DNA from: JBCCFW01 sp039029535
GTDB lineage: Bacteria; Acidobacteriota; JBCCFW01
NCBI GenBank assembly: GCA_039029535.1
Contig: JBCCFW010000001.1
Span: forward strand, 1 to 64,000
Direction: 5' to 3'
DNA: 64,000 bases
Of this stretch, positions 36,088 through 44,307 are shown piece after piece. The notes under the pieces are model-generated. The model was not told the origin of the DNA. It did not search any database and saw only the letters and a program-made list of their open reading frames with translations. Positions within the stretch are counted from its first letter, which is position 1. Each line of letters begins with the position of its first letter. A program made the translations under genes and the position numbers.

Positions 36088-36891
36088 TCAGGCAGTCTCC
36101 GCGTCGGAGCTGACGGCGGCTGCCGGCTCCTCCAGCAAGCGGGCGAGACCGACGAGGAGCTGGAGTGCGTGATCGAGGTCGGCCGCGTTCTCGTACAGCC
36201 CCTTGTTGAAGCAGAGGACTTGCTCGTCGACCAGGGTGAGCCGGGCGTCCGGGCCGTAGATCGCCAGCCGCCGCTCGACCTCTCGGCCCTCATCCGAGTC
36301 GAGATCCAGGCTGGTCCTGAGCCGGCCGTCCTTGCCGTGGGTGAGCGAGTGCCGGGTCGGATGCTCGAGCAACAAGCGCATGCCGGCCGTGTCGGTGACT
36401 CGGTAGTTGCCGGTGGCGTCATCGCGAAACGCGCTCACCTCCGAGTGAGCGCCGTACTCGAAGGCTCGGCCGTCGATCTCGCCGTGGAAGGCGCTGCGCT
36501 TGCCCTCGAAACCATGCCGTTCGCGCAGCTCGTCCAGGCCGACCGCCTCGCGCATGATCATCCGGTGCATGAAGTAGAGGAGAGGGCTCGCGAGAAGCAC
36601 CGCCAACCAAGGGCGACCGTTCAGGAAGAACCCGATGCAAGTGAGCAGCCAGCCCAGGGCCGCGAGGTTGCTCAACAGCAGGAGCCGAGGCTCCGGCGGC
36701 AGGGTCCAGCCCGCGCTCTTGGCGTGCTCGCGGATGGCGCGTCGGTAGGGGATGCGGGCGTGGGCTTGGCCGCTGGGGCTCCGCAGCCAGAGCAGGCCGG
36801 CGATCACCGCGACCACGCCCATCGCCGCGAGGACGACGAGATCGTCCTGGGCCAGGAGGAGAGCGATGGTGGAGGAAGGGGAGACGTCCAT
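36088..36891 (-). CDS. Membrane protein, member of a three-gene paralogous family
   Basis: A 267-residue protein with an N-terminal transmembrane helix (LVVLAAMGVVAVIAGLLWL) and a hydrophobic hairpin (LLLSNLAALGWLLTCIGFFL, WLAVLLASPLLYFM). A soluble C-terminal domain of about 150 residues follows. The segments GLDELRERHGFEG, HPTRHSLTHGKDGRLRTSLDLDSDEGREVERRL and ADLDHALQLLVGLARLLE are nearly repeated in the 39432-40832 protein and, more distantly, in 58023-59333. It lacks the long extracytoplasmic N-terminal domain of those two. No known family recognised. Confidence 0.75.
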   Translation of the reverse strand: MDVSPSSTIALLLAQDDLVVLAAMGVVAVIAGLLWLRSPSGQAHARIPYRRAIREHAKSAGWTLPPEPRLLLLSNLAALGWLLTCIGFFLNGRPWLAVLLASPLLYFMHRMIMREAVGLDELRERHGFEGKRSAFHGEIDGRAFEYGAHSEVSAFRDDATGNYRVTDTAGMRLLLEHPTRHSLTHGKDGRLRTSLDLDSDEGREVERRLAIYGPDARLTLVDEQVLCFNKGLYENAADLDHALQLLVGLARLLEEPAAAVSSDAETA

Positions 36892-36971
36892 GGGGTGATG
36901 ATGCCCTCGTATCAGTGACAGGCAAAAGCCCCCTGCTATCCTCTCGTGCCCGCCGTCACCCGGATCGCGCC

Positions 36972-37388
36972 ATGCTCGTCATCACCAGCCGTGTCTCCAT
37001 CCCCGAAGGAGAGATCGAATACCAGGCGATCCGCTCGCAGGGCGCCGGTGGTCAGAACGTCAACAAGGTGGCCACCGCCATCCACCTGCGCTTCGACATC
37101 GAGGCCTCGTCGCTCCCACGGACCTGGAAGGAGCGCCTCCTGAGGATGCGGGACCGCCGGATCAACTCCGACGGCATCATCGTCATCAAGTCGCAGGCGC
37201 AGCGAACTCAGGAGCGGAACAAGGACGCCGCCCGCGAGCGGCTCGCCGAGCTCGTCCGCAAGGCCGCGATCGTGCCGAAGAAGCGCAAGGCCACCCGACC
37301 GACCCGGGCCTCCAAGGAACGACGCCTGACCGACAAGTCCCGACGCAAGAAGGTCAAGGAGCTCCGCGGTCGAGTGGATCGAGACTAG
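36972..37388 (+). CDS. arfB: Ribosome rescue peptidyl-tRNA hydrolase ArfB
   Basis: ArfB (YaeJ) enters stalled ribosomes lacking a stop codon and releases the peptide. The RF-type catalytic motif is in IRSQGAGGQNVNKVATAIHLRFD. The C-terminal tail is rich in Lys/Arg (PKKRKATRPTRASKERRLTDKSRRKKVKELRGRV) and would thread into the empty mRNA channel. The size (138 residues) fits ArfB and not a full release factor. The ATG at 36972 aligns with family starts; an earlier in-frame ATG at 36915 would add a non-conserved leader. No tmRNA is visible in this window. Confidence 0.93.
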   Translation: MLVITSRVSIPEGEIEYQAIRSQGAGGQNVNKVATAIHLRFDIEASSLPRTWKERLLRMRDRRINSDGIIVIKSQAQRTQERNKDAARERLAELVRKAAIVPKKRKATRPTRASKERRLTDKSRRKKVKELRGRVDRD

Positions 37389-37409
37389 TGCTCCGTTCCT
37401 AACCCGACG

Positions 37410-39362
37410 TCACGGGCAAGGATCGCCGCCGTCGATGCGCGGCATCCCGGACGAGTCGGTCCCCAGCCCGCTGTCCTCACCGCAGGCTTGCGCGACGACG
37501 AGGTAGACCAGCGACTCGGGGTTCGCCGGCAGCGACGCCGCGTCGACCCGTGGCTCGGTGAGATCGTCGGCCAGGCACTCGAGCACGATGCGGGCGTCGT
37601 TCACCAGCCAGTTGAGCTCGCCACCGCGGAGGTCCCAGGTCCAGCCATCGGTCGGGAAGGGGACGTCGAAGACCCAGGCGTCGGTCGCGGCGTCGAAGGT
37701 CAGGGTGGGGGCGACCGGCGGGGGGCAGTCCGTGGCTTCGTGCACGCCGATGTCGGGAGCGTCGCCCTCGTAGGCCAGGCTCACGTCCTCGCCACGGCCC
37801 CAGATCAACGAGCGGTCGAGGAACAGCACGCCTGCCTCCAGGTCGATCCTCGTGACGCGCGCGGTCTCCGAGGTGCTGAACGCGAGCTGGATGAGGTCTC
37901 CCTCGACCCCGGGGACGTCGAGCCCGTCATGGAACCAGCGGGCATCCTCCACGGTCATTGTCGAGCCGAAGCCGCCGTTGACCGTCCGCGTGAGAAACGC
38001 GCCGGCGTCGACGAGGGGGCTGCCGCCGGCCGGTCGCCAGTCGCTCTCGGGGTCGACGAAGAGCGGATCGGCCTCGAGGTTGTCCACGAAGATCGTCGGA
38101 TCGGTGAGCACCCACTGGTCCAGGGTGCGGGGGGGCGGGTTGGGGTCGTCGGTGCGATGACCCTCGGCGATGACGTGGACCACGTCGGGAGCACCGCCCC
38201 AGAAGAGGTTGCGCTCGAGAACGAAGCCGTCGAGGCGGGCGGTGAGGAGCTGGACCGGTTCTCCGTGCAAGACCTCCGTGTACCAGCGCCAGCGGGTGTC
38301 GTTGGCGACGAAGCGGCTTCCGGAGAGAACGTTGTTCTTGAAGATGTTGCCGGTGAGCGTCGTGCCCCGCGCGATGCTCACGCCGGCGAAGTCGGAGGCG
38401 ACGAAGACGTTGTGGGCGATGCGGTTGTCGGTGTTGATGCGCGCTTCGTCGTCATAGAGCGTGAGGTCGAGCCCGGGTCCGATGGTGTGATGGAAGACGT
38501 TGCGGCGGATGAGCGTCTCCTGGCCCGCGTGTTGGATGCCCGCGTAGGGCGAGGCATCACCGCTGTTCCCGGTGAAGGCGAACTCGTTGCCCTCGATGAG
38601 ATTGCGATGCGTGTCGTCGAACGAAGGAGTGGCGTCGGAGGGGACGCCCTCGCAGTCGGTGATCTGACCGGCCTTCTGGATGGCGTTGTGGAAGTAGTTG
38701 TTCCGGATGACGTTGAAGTTGCCGCAGAGGATCGACCAGAGGTTGTGCCGAGCCAACGTGATCCGATTGCCCTCGACGAGGTTGTGGTCCGAGTGGATGA
38801 GCTGCAAGTTGTCGTTGCCGTCGTCGAGGATGTTGTCGATGACCTGGCAGTGATGGGAATCGACGAGCTTGACGCTGGCGCGGCTTCCCCTGGCGTTGGC
38901 GTCGGTGAACGTGCAGTCGCGGATGACCAGGCGGCTGCACTCCTCCGCCCGGACCCAGGCGGTGACGTCGTCCACGGCCAGGTCGCGAATGGTCACGTGC
39001 TCGAGCTGGAAGAGGAAGATGGCCGGGTCCAGCGAGCCGGTGAACAGCGCCTGCTCGCCCGGGTAGCTGGCGTACACGATGGGCTCGGCCTCCGTGCCGG
39101 AGCCACCGGGGTTGAGCGTCTCGGTGTAGGTCCCGCCGCGGAGCAGGACGAGGTCGCCGGGTGCCGTGCGGCTCGGATCGACGAAGGGCGCCAGCGACGA
39201 CACGGCGAGCTCGGAGCCGCCGCTGCAGCTGCGAGTCGACGGGTCGTAGGTGCGGCACTCGTCGACCCCGAGGGTCGGGTCGACGTGGATCGTGACGGCC
39301 GCCGCGGGCGCGGCGAGCAGCAGGCAGAGGCCGAGACGAGGGACGAGCGTCGCGGGCTTCAT
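37410..39362 (-). CDS. Secreted right-handed parallel beta-helix protein
   Basis: A 650-residue exported protein with a signal peptide (MKPATLVPRLGLCLLLAAPAAAV). Residues about 60-400 repeat short strands typical of pectate-lyase-like beta-helices (IRDLAVDDVTAW, VIRDCTFTDANA, VIDNILDDGNDNLQLI, VEGNRITLARHNLWS, IRRNVFHHTIGPG, IAHNVFVASDFAGVSI, LTGNIFKNNVLSG). The opening DLVLLRGGTYTETLNPGGSGTEAEPIVYASYPG is the usual start of NosD/Pel-type helices. The C-terminal 150 residues form a beta-domain (GVHEATDCPPPVAPTLTFDAA). It may bind or cleave polysaccharide, but no catalytic residues can be assigned with confidence. Confidence 0.8.
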   Translation of the reverse strand: MKPATLVPRLGLCLLLAAPAAAVTIHVDPTLGVDECRTYDPSTRSCSGGSELAVSSLAPFVDPSRTAPGDLVLLRGGTYTETLNPGGSGTEAEPIVYASYPGEQALFTGSLDPAIFLFQLEHVTIRDLAVDDVTAWVRAEECSRLVIRDCTFTDANARGSRASVKLVDSHHCQVIDNILDDGNDNLQLIHSDHNLVEGNRITLARHNLWSILCGNFNVIRNNYFHNAIQKAGQITDCEGVPSDATPSFDDTHRNLIEGNEFAFTGNSGDASPYAGIQHAGQETLIRRNVFHHTIGPGLDLTLYDDEARINTDNRIAHNVFVASDFAGVSIARGTTLTGNIFKNNVLSGSRFVANDTRWRWYTEVLHGEPVQLLTARLDGFVLERNLFWGGAPDVVHVIAEGHRTDDPNPPPRTLDQWVLTDPTIFVDNLEADPLFVDPESDWRPAGGSPLVDAGAFLTRTVNGGFGSTMTVEDARWFHDGLDVPGVEGDLIQLAFSTSETARVTRIDLEAGVLFLDRSLIWGRGEDVSLAYEGDAPDIGVHEATDCPPPVAPTLTFDAATDAWVFDVPFPTDGWTWDLRGGELNWLVNDARIVLECLADDLTEPRVDAASLPANPESLVYLVVAQACGEDSGLGTDSSGMPRIDGGDPCP

Positions 39363-39431
39363 GGCGGGGGCTCCTTCCGGTGGTTCAGGAGGAAGTTACG
39401 CAATCCGTCTCCGGGAGTCCGGTGCGCACGC

Positions 39432-40832
39432 TCAGTCCTGCGGAGATTTCTCCAGGAGACGCGCGAGGCCGAGCAGGAGCTGCAGGGCGTGATCGAGCTC
39501 GGCGGCGTGGCCGTACGAGCCGCGATCGAAGCGGAGAGTGCTCGCGTCCTCCAGCCGGAGCTGCTTGCCCGAGCGGAAGCCGACGTGGGTGACCGGGTAG
39601 GCCTCGAGCCGGCGGACGACCTCACGGCCCTCCGGCGAGTCGAGGTCGAGGCTCGTGAGCAGGCGGTCGTCGTCGCCGGTGTCGAGCGAGAGGGTGTGGC
39701 GGGTGGGGTGGAGCAGGGAGAGCCGCAGGGTCGTGCGGACCGCCGAGTCCTTCATCCCGCTGGAAGAGCTCCGGAAGTGACTCACCTCGACCCGGGATCC
39801 GTACGCGACGGCGCGACCGTCGATCCCGCCCTTCAGGCCGTCGCCGTCGCGCTCCAGGCCATGCCGCTCGGCGAGCTCGTCCAGGCCCTGCGACTGCCGT
39901 CGAAGAAGCCAGTAACCGAAGGGCACGAGACATGCGGCCATGAGGAGCGCCTGCCACCAGCCGAGGGTGAAGAAGGCGACGAGGGACGCGATCACCCAGC
40001 CTGCGCCGACGAGGTTGATCAGGAGATGGAGGCCAGGGCCTGGAGGGAGCGACCAGCCTTCGCGTCGGGCGTGCTCGTGGACGGCGGCGTTGTACGTCCA
40101 CTGCTCGCGAAGCAGCCGGACGGCGATGCGCGCCTGGAAGAGGAGGACGAGCAGCACGACCAGGCCGAAGAGCCCGAGCAGGCCGTACAGGATCCGCTGA
40201 CCCTGCACCCAGCCCTGATTCGGCACCGTGGTCAGCGTCAGAACCTCGCCCGAGAGCGAGAGCGGTCGGAGTGCGTGCTGCTCTCGGGGTTTCTCGGCGG
40301 GCTCGAACGCACCTCCCTCGTGTCGGGTGACGAGCTCGAACTGATCCCATTCGTCGGTCTCGACCGAGAGCGTCAGCTCCGAGCCTCGCAGGGACTCGAA
40401 GCGCACCATCCAGCCGATGTCGGTGATGCGTTGACTTTCACCGGGTCGGAGCTGGAACTCCGTCTCGTGCGGCACGCCGGGCAGCTCGTCGACTCGCAGA
40501 CGCAATCCCTCTGCCGACCAGCCGAGGAGCTGCACGCGGTGACGGACGGTGTCGAGATGGTCGACGAGAAAGCGACCACCACGGACCTGCACGTCCTCGG
40601 AGGTCTGACGCATCGTCTTCTCGTCGTCGATGCGAATTCTCAGGCTCACGTTGCCGGGCGCGGAGCCCCGCGGAGAGCTCGACTCCAGCAGGACGATGCA
40701 GGCCGGGTCGCCGGCCCGATGCGTCTCGCCCACTGACAGGACGACCTCCTCTCCCAGTCCGGCGTGGACGGGGATGGCGAGAAGGAGAGAGAGCGAGAGG
40801 CCAAGGAGGAGACGGGTCACGGAACCGATCAT
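39432..40832 (-). CDS. Membrane protein with extracytoplasmic domain, three-gene family
   Basis: A 466-residue protein started at the ATG at 40832 in front of a signal peptide (RLLLGLSLSLLLAIPVHA). Residues 25-215 are a beta-rich extracytoplasmic domain. Transmembrane segments follow (ILYGLLGLFGLVVLLVLLFQ, then LLINLVGAGWVIASLVAFF and ALLMAACLVPFGYWLL). The C-terminal domain matches the 36088-36891 protein: GLDELAERHGLE, HPTRHTLSLDTGDDDRLLTSLDLDSPEGREVVRRLEAY and AELDHALQLLLGLARLLE. This is therefore the full-length form of the family. Function unknown. Confidence 0.75.
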   Translation of the reverse strand: MIGSVTRLLLGLSLSLLLAIPVHAGLGEEVVLSVGETHRAGDPACIVLLESSSPRGSAPGNVSLRIRIDDEKTMRQTSEDVQVRGGRFLVDHLDTVRHRVQLLGWSAEGLRLRVDELPGVPHETEFQLRPGESQRITDIGWMVRFESLRGSELTLSVETDEWDQFELVTRHEGGAFEPAEKPREQHALRPLSLSGEVLTLTTVPNQGWVQGQRILYGLLGLFGLVVLLVLLFQARIAVRLLREQWTYNAAVHEHARREGWSLPPGPGLHLLINLVGAGWVIASLVAFFTLGWWQALLMAACLVPFGYWLLRRQSQGLDELAERHGLERDGDGLKGGIDGRAVAYGSRVEVSHFRSSSSGMKDSAVRTTLRLSLLHPTRHTLSLDTGDDDRLLTSLDLDSPEGREVVRRLEAYPVTHVGFRSGKQLRLEDASTLRFDRGSYGHAAELDHALQLLLGLARLLEKSPQD

Positions 40833-40878
40833 GTCCTGACGTCCGCGCTCGGGTCGATGCACCCACCACCGGCCGAGA

Positions 40879-41724
40879 TCAGCGGCCGTCGCGTTCGAGA
40901 GCCTCCTTGGCACGGAGGGCTGTCGGTGAGGTGCCGTCGCGCGGTCGGTCCCGTCCGCCGAGCTTCACTCCCTCGAGGAACAAGCCGTGGGGGGAGGCGC
41001 TCAATTCGGACAGCCGTTCCGCCATCTTGCTCAAGAGCTTGGGCCGCGGCTGGAGGGCATCGGCGAGGTGTGCACCCGAGAGCTCGTCGCGGGCGACCGC
41101 CACCGTGGCGCCGAGGAGGCGGCGCACGGCCGACGGCAGGTGACGTGAGACGGAGAGGAACAGGTCGAAGCCGTCTTCCACCGACCTCAGCTCGGCTCGC
41201 TGCACGTTCACGACCGTGTTACGCAGCTTGTCCTTGCGGACCTTGCCTCCCGTGAAGGGGGCGAGGTCTTGGCGGCCAGGGAGCAGCTTGAGCAGGCCCT
41301 TGATCGTCGCTGCATCGACGGGCTCGTCGAGCAGCCAGCAGCGACGATCGAGAGCCGAGCGTCGCCAGCGGACCTGGAGACGCCAGCTCACTCCCTGGAC
41401 CTGATGCTGGGCGTGGAAGTCCTCCGGCGCGTCCTCGAGATCGAGGAGGGCGATGTCGCCGGGAAGCTTCTCCTCGAGGGCCTGGCCGAGCTCGTGCTCG
41501 GGAAGGTCGGTCACGAGCAGGGCATTGGCGACCTGCTCCTCGGCGTGGACGCCCGGGTCGGTGCGCACGGCGACGTTGAGCGTGACGGGCTGCCCGGTGA
41601 TCTCGGTCAGGGCCGTCGTGACCCGCGAGGCGACCGTGCGGTCCTCGCCCGAGCTCGACCAGCCGCGGAAGCGACGTCCGTCGTACTCGAGGAGAATCTT
41701 GATGTTGCGACGCTGACCCACCAT
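40879..41724 (-). CDS. truA: tRNA pseudouridine synthase TruA-like
   Basis: TruA converts U38-U40 in the tRNA anticodon arm to pseudouridine. The catalytic Asp lies in VAVRTDPGVHAEEQVAN, matching the RTDxGVHA signature. The start is KILLEYDGRRFRGWSSSGEDRTV, equivalent to the YDGxxFxGWQ motif but with W-SSS where Q is usual. The C-terminal half keeps FLSVSRHLPSAVRRLLGATVAVARDEL. At 281 residues it is typical, though divergent enough that an archaeal- or Pus-like specificity cannot be excluded. I chose the ATG at 41724; one 14 codons earlier is possible. Confidence 0.82.
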   Translation of the reverse strand: MVGQRRNIKILLEYDGRRFRGWSSSGEDRTVASRVTTALTEITGQPVTLNVAVRTDPGVHAEEQVANALLVTDLPEHELGQALEEKLPGDIALLDLEDAPEDFHAQHQVQGVSWRLQVRWRRSALDRRCWLLDEPVDAATIKGLLKLLPGRQDLAPFTGGKVRKDKLRNTVVNVQRAELRSVEDGFDLFLSVSRHLPSAVRRLLGATVAVARDELSGAHLADALQPRPKLLSKMAERLSELSASPHGLFLEGVKLGGRDRPRDGTSPTALRAKEALERDGR

Positions 41725-41853
41725 CGACTCCGCTGAACCCCTCGGCCCTCCGCCGAGCGGGCGCAAGACTACCCTCGGATGCCCTCCAACTCACGATCGG
41801 AGCTTGGGCTGGTCTCGCGGTCGTGAGACCATCCGGGCACGAGGAGACAGAAC

Positions 41854-42126
41854 GTGCGTCGCGATACTGAGCACTTCATGGGCGAGGAGCTCGAGCTGGT
41901 TCAGCTCGCGCGGCGCCTGAAGGAGGCCAAGGCGGTCGAGGAGTGCCTCACCGAGGCGGGCATCGACTACCACGTCGCCGCCGAGGAATACATCGGCACG
42001 CTCCTCTTCATTCCGAGACGCCGCATCGGCGCCCACTTCTACGTGCGGCCCGAGATCGCGGAGAGCACCCGAGACCTCCTGCGGGAGAAGGGCTTCTTCG
42101 TGGTCGAGGTCGAGCACGACGACTGA
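41854..42126 (+). CDS. Small DUF2007-like protein
   Basis: A 90-residue protein starting with a GTG preceded by GAGGAG at 41841-41846. The sequence LVQLARRLKEAKAVEECLTEAGIDYHVAAEEYIGTLLFIPRRRIGAHFYVRPEIAESTRDLLREKG has the beta-alpha-beta ACT-like layout of small putative signal-transducing DUF2007 proteins, which I propose without certainty. It is 19 bp upstream of the adenosine kinase gene and probably co-transcribed. Confidence 0.6.
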   Translation: MRRDTEHFMGEELELVQLARRLKEAKAVEECLTEAGIDYHVAAEEYIGTLLFIPRRRIGAHFYVRPEIAESTRDLLREKGFFVVEVEHDD

Positions 42127-42145
42127 CCCTGCGAGGAACCGGACC

Positions 42146-43156
42146 GTGACTGCCGACAAGACCCTGGACGTGTTCGCTCTCGGCAATGCTCTCGTCGACC
42201 TCCAGGTCGAGGTCGACGACGACTTCCTGGGCCGTCTCGAGGTCGAGAAGGGGCACATGCTCCTCGTCGACGCCGACCGGCAAGCCGCGGTCGTCGACGC
42301 CCTCGCCGACAGCGATCACGTCGTCCACCGGTCCTCCGGTGGCTCGGCGGCCAACACGGTCGCGGGCCTGGCGCAGCTCGGGAGCTCGGCGGCCTTCTGC
42401 GGGCGCGTGGCCGACGACGAGCTCGGTCGTTTCTACCGGCAGGACCTGCAAGACCAGGGCGCGGCCGTGCACGGTCAGCTCACGGGAAGCCGCACGGGCA
42501 CCTCGGCGGTGCTCATCACGCCCGACGCCCAGCGCACCATGATGACCTTCCTCGGTGCGGCGGTGGAGCTTTCGCCCGAGGACGTCTCGGCCGAGGCCGT
42601 CGCGACGGCTCGCTGGCTCTACCTCGAGGGTTACCTCCTCACCGGTGAGAGCACGCTCGCCGCCTGCCACGCCGCGATCGAGGCCGCCCGAGCCGCGGGC
42701 ACGCGGGTCTCGCTCACGGCCTCCGACCCCTTCGTCTGCAACGTCGCCCGGGAGACGCTCGATGAGCTCCTCTCGGGCAAGGTCGACCTGCTCTTCTGCA
42801 ACGAGATCGAAGCCGAGGCCCTGACCGGCGAGAGCGACCCGGAAGCCGCGGGCGTGAAGCTCGCCGAGCGCTGCGCCGAGGTGGTCGTCACCCGCAGTGA
42901 CAAGGGTTCCGTGCTGGTGCGCGAGAAGAACGAGGTCACCCACGTCGCGCCCGTGCCCACCACCGCCGTCGACACGACCGGTGCCGGCGACAGCTTCGCG
43001 GCCGGCTTCCTCCACGGGCTGGCATCGAATCGGAGTTGGGCGGACGCCGGCCGCATCGCGTCCGGGCTCGCCTCCCGAGTGGTGTCGCGGCTCGGGGCGC
43101 GGCTGCCCGAGGCGCCGTCGAGCGCCGACGTGGAGGGCTGGCTCGCGCAGAGCTGA
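42146..43156 (+). CDS. PfkB-family sugar kinase, probable adenosine kinase
   Basis: A 336-residue ribokinase-family kinase. GNALVDLQVEVDDDFLG near the start and SSGGSAANTVAGLAQLGSSAAFCGRVADDELG form PfkB signature 1. TTAVDTTGAGDSFAAGFLHGL is signature 2 with the catalytic Asp and anion hole. The GGSAANT-x-A and acidic start are typical of the adenosine kinase branch. Two genes later lies ahcY, which produces adenosine from S-adenosylhomocysteine, so phosphorylating adenosine to AMP is the coherent role. The start is GTG. Confidence 0.85.
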   Translation: MTADKTLDVFALGNALVDLQVEVDDDFLGRLEVEKGHMLLVDADRQAAVVDALADSDHVVHRSSGGSAANTVAGLAQLGSSAAFCGRVADDELGRFYRQDLQDQGAAVHGQLTGSRTGTSAVLITPDAQRTMMTFLGAAVELSPEDVSAEAVATARWLYLEGYLLTGESTLAACHAAIEAARAAGTRVSLTASDPFVCNVARETLDELLSGKVDLLFCNEIEAEALTGESDPEAAGVKLAERCAEVVVTRSDKGSVLVREKNEVTHVAPVPTTAVDTTGAGDSFAAGFLHGLASNRSWADAGRIASGLASRVVSRLGARLPEAPSSADVEGWLAQS

Positions 43157-43160
43157 TGGG

Positions 43161-43174
43161 AGCCGAGATCGGCT
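43161..43174 (+). terminator. Short hairpin after the adenosine kinase gene
   Basis: AGCCGAGATCGGCT is a perfect palindrome (AGCCG/CGGCT around AGAT) 4 nt past the kinase stop, followed by AAATTGG. It may be a weak terminator. Confidence 0.4.
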
Positions 43175-43249
43175 AAATTGGCCGTTTGAGTGCGGCTAGG
43201 GGCCCTTCGTCGAATTCCCTGGCACGCCGTGAAACGGTCTCGTATCATT

Positions 43250-43269
43250 CCATCGCGATTTAACGATGG
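43250..43269. promoter_or_regulatory. Inverted-repeat operator overlapping the ArsR-methyltransferase start
   Basis: CCATCG (43250-43255), 8 nt of AT-rich CGATTTAA, CGATGG (43264-43269). The right half contains the ATG start at 43266. A TATCAT (-10-like) lies at 43242-43247. Dyads of this size and spacing suit a winged-helix ArsR dimer, so this is probably the autoregulatory site. Confidence 0.6.
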
Positions 43270-44252
43270 ATGTAGCGAGCCCCCGACAACCCCTCTCCGA
43301 GCTCTTCAAGTCGCTCGGCGATCCGACCCGCTTGCGGATTCTTCGCGTCCTCTCCCGCGAAGAGCTGCCGGTCGGCACGCTGGCCGAGGTCTTGGGGATG
43401 GCGCAGTCGGGAATCTCACGACACCTGTCGTTGCTCAAGTCCGCCGGACTCGTCCGGCTCCGGAGGGAGGGGGTGACTCACCTCTACCGGTTGCCGGACG
43501 AGCCCGAAGATCCCCGTCTCCAGGCGCTGTGGGCCTCGATCCACGACTGGCTCGGTGAGCTGCCCCAGGCCGAGGCGGACGACGTCCGTCTCGCCCGGGT
43601 CATGGCGGCTCGCAGCAGCAAGAGCCTCGAGTTCTTCCAGGAAGTCGCCCCTCACTGGGACGGTCTCCGGGAGGCGCAGTACGGCGAAGACCTTCGTCAG
43701 CTCGCGCTGCTCGAGCTCCTGCCGCGGGATCTCACCGTGCTCGACGTCGGCACCGGCACCGGCTTCATGCTGGCCGGAGTGGCGTCGCGCGTGCAGCACT
43801 TCATCGGCGTCGATCCCTCGGAGGCCATGCTCTCCCAGGCGGCGTCGAACCTCGAGTCGGCCGGCTTCGCGCAGGCCGATCTCCGGCGGGGCACCATGGA
43901 GGCCCTGCCCGTCGACGCGGCGACCGTCGACGTCGTCCTCGCCAACATGGTGTTGCATCACGCCGAGGACCCCACCGTTGCGCTCAAGGAGATGGCCCGC
44001 GTGCTGCGACCGGGCGGGAGGGTGGTTCTCACCGATCTCGCGCGTCACGAGCACGGCTGGACCGCCGAGGAGCTGGCCGATGCATGGCCTGGCTTCGAGA
44101 CGGGAGAGCTCGAGGACTTCCTGCGTGCTGCGGACCTCATCCCCCGTGTCGTGAGAACGGCGGGGACCTGTTCCCTCCACCGCAAGAGCGGTGAGACCCA
44201 CGAGGTCGGCGTGCTGCTGGTCACCGCCGACCGAATCGACACCCGTCACTGA
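43266..44252 (+). CDS. ArsR-family regulator fused to a SAM-dependent methyltransferase
   Basis: A 328-residue fusion. Residues 1-90 are an ArsR winged helix (LFKSLGDPTRLRILRVLSREELPVGTLAEVLGMAQSGISRHLSLLKSAGLVRLRREG) without the metal-binding ELCVCDL-type Cys motif. From about residue 150 a class I methyltransferase fold follows: motif I LTVLDVGTGTGFMLAGVASRV, motif II FIGVDPSEAML, motif IV VVLANMVLHHAEDP and post-motif VLRPGGRVVLTDL. It sits between adenosine kinase and ahcY. The known SahR regulators are ArsR proteins that sense S-adenosylhomocysteine near ahcY, so this one may use its methyltransferase fold as the ligand sensor (inference). Confidence 0.85.
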   Translation: MDVASPRQPLSELFKSLGDPTRLRILRVLSREELPVGTLAEVLGMAQSGISRHLSLLKSAGLVRLRREGVTHLYRLPDEPEDPRLQALWASIHDWLGELPQAEADDVRLARVMAARSSKSLEFFQEVAPHWDGLREAQYGEDLRQLALLELLPRDLTVLDVGTGTGFMLAGVASRVQHFIGVDPSEAMLSQAASNLESAGFAQADLRRGTMEALPVDAATVDVVLANMVLHHAEDPTVALKEMARVLRPGGRVVLTDLARHEHGWTAEELADAWPGFETGELEDFLRAADLIPRVVRTAGTCSLHRKSGETHEVGVLLVTADRIDTRH

Positions 44253-44307
44253 CGGTTCCACCACCATCCGTCCCACCGCCGGACGACCGCGCGGTCTCGG
44301 AGGACAC

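Noticed and set aside
37488..40736. A 1082-codon open frame on the plus strand
   Set aside because: It is antisense to the beta-helix and membrane protein genes, whose minus-strand frames have signal peptides and recognisable motifs; its own product is low-complexity Gly/Arg/Val-rich sequence typical of GC-rich shadow frames.
43157..43265. An S-adenosylhomocysteine riboswitch upstream of the ahcY block
   Set aside because: The spacer shows no match to the SAH riboswitch core I know, and the dyad at the ArsR start explains regulation better.
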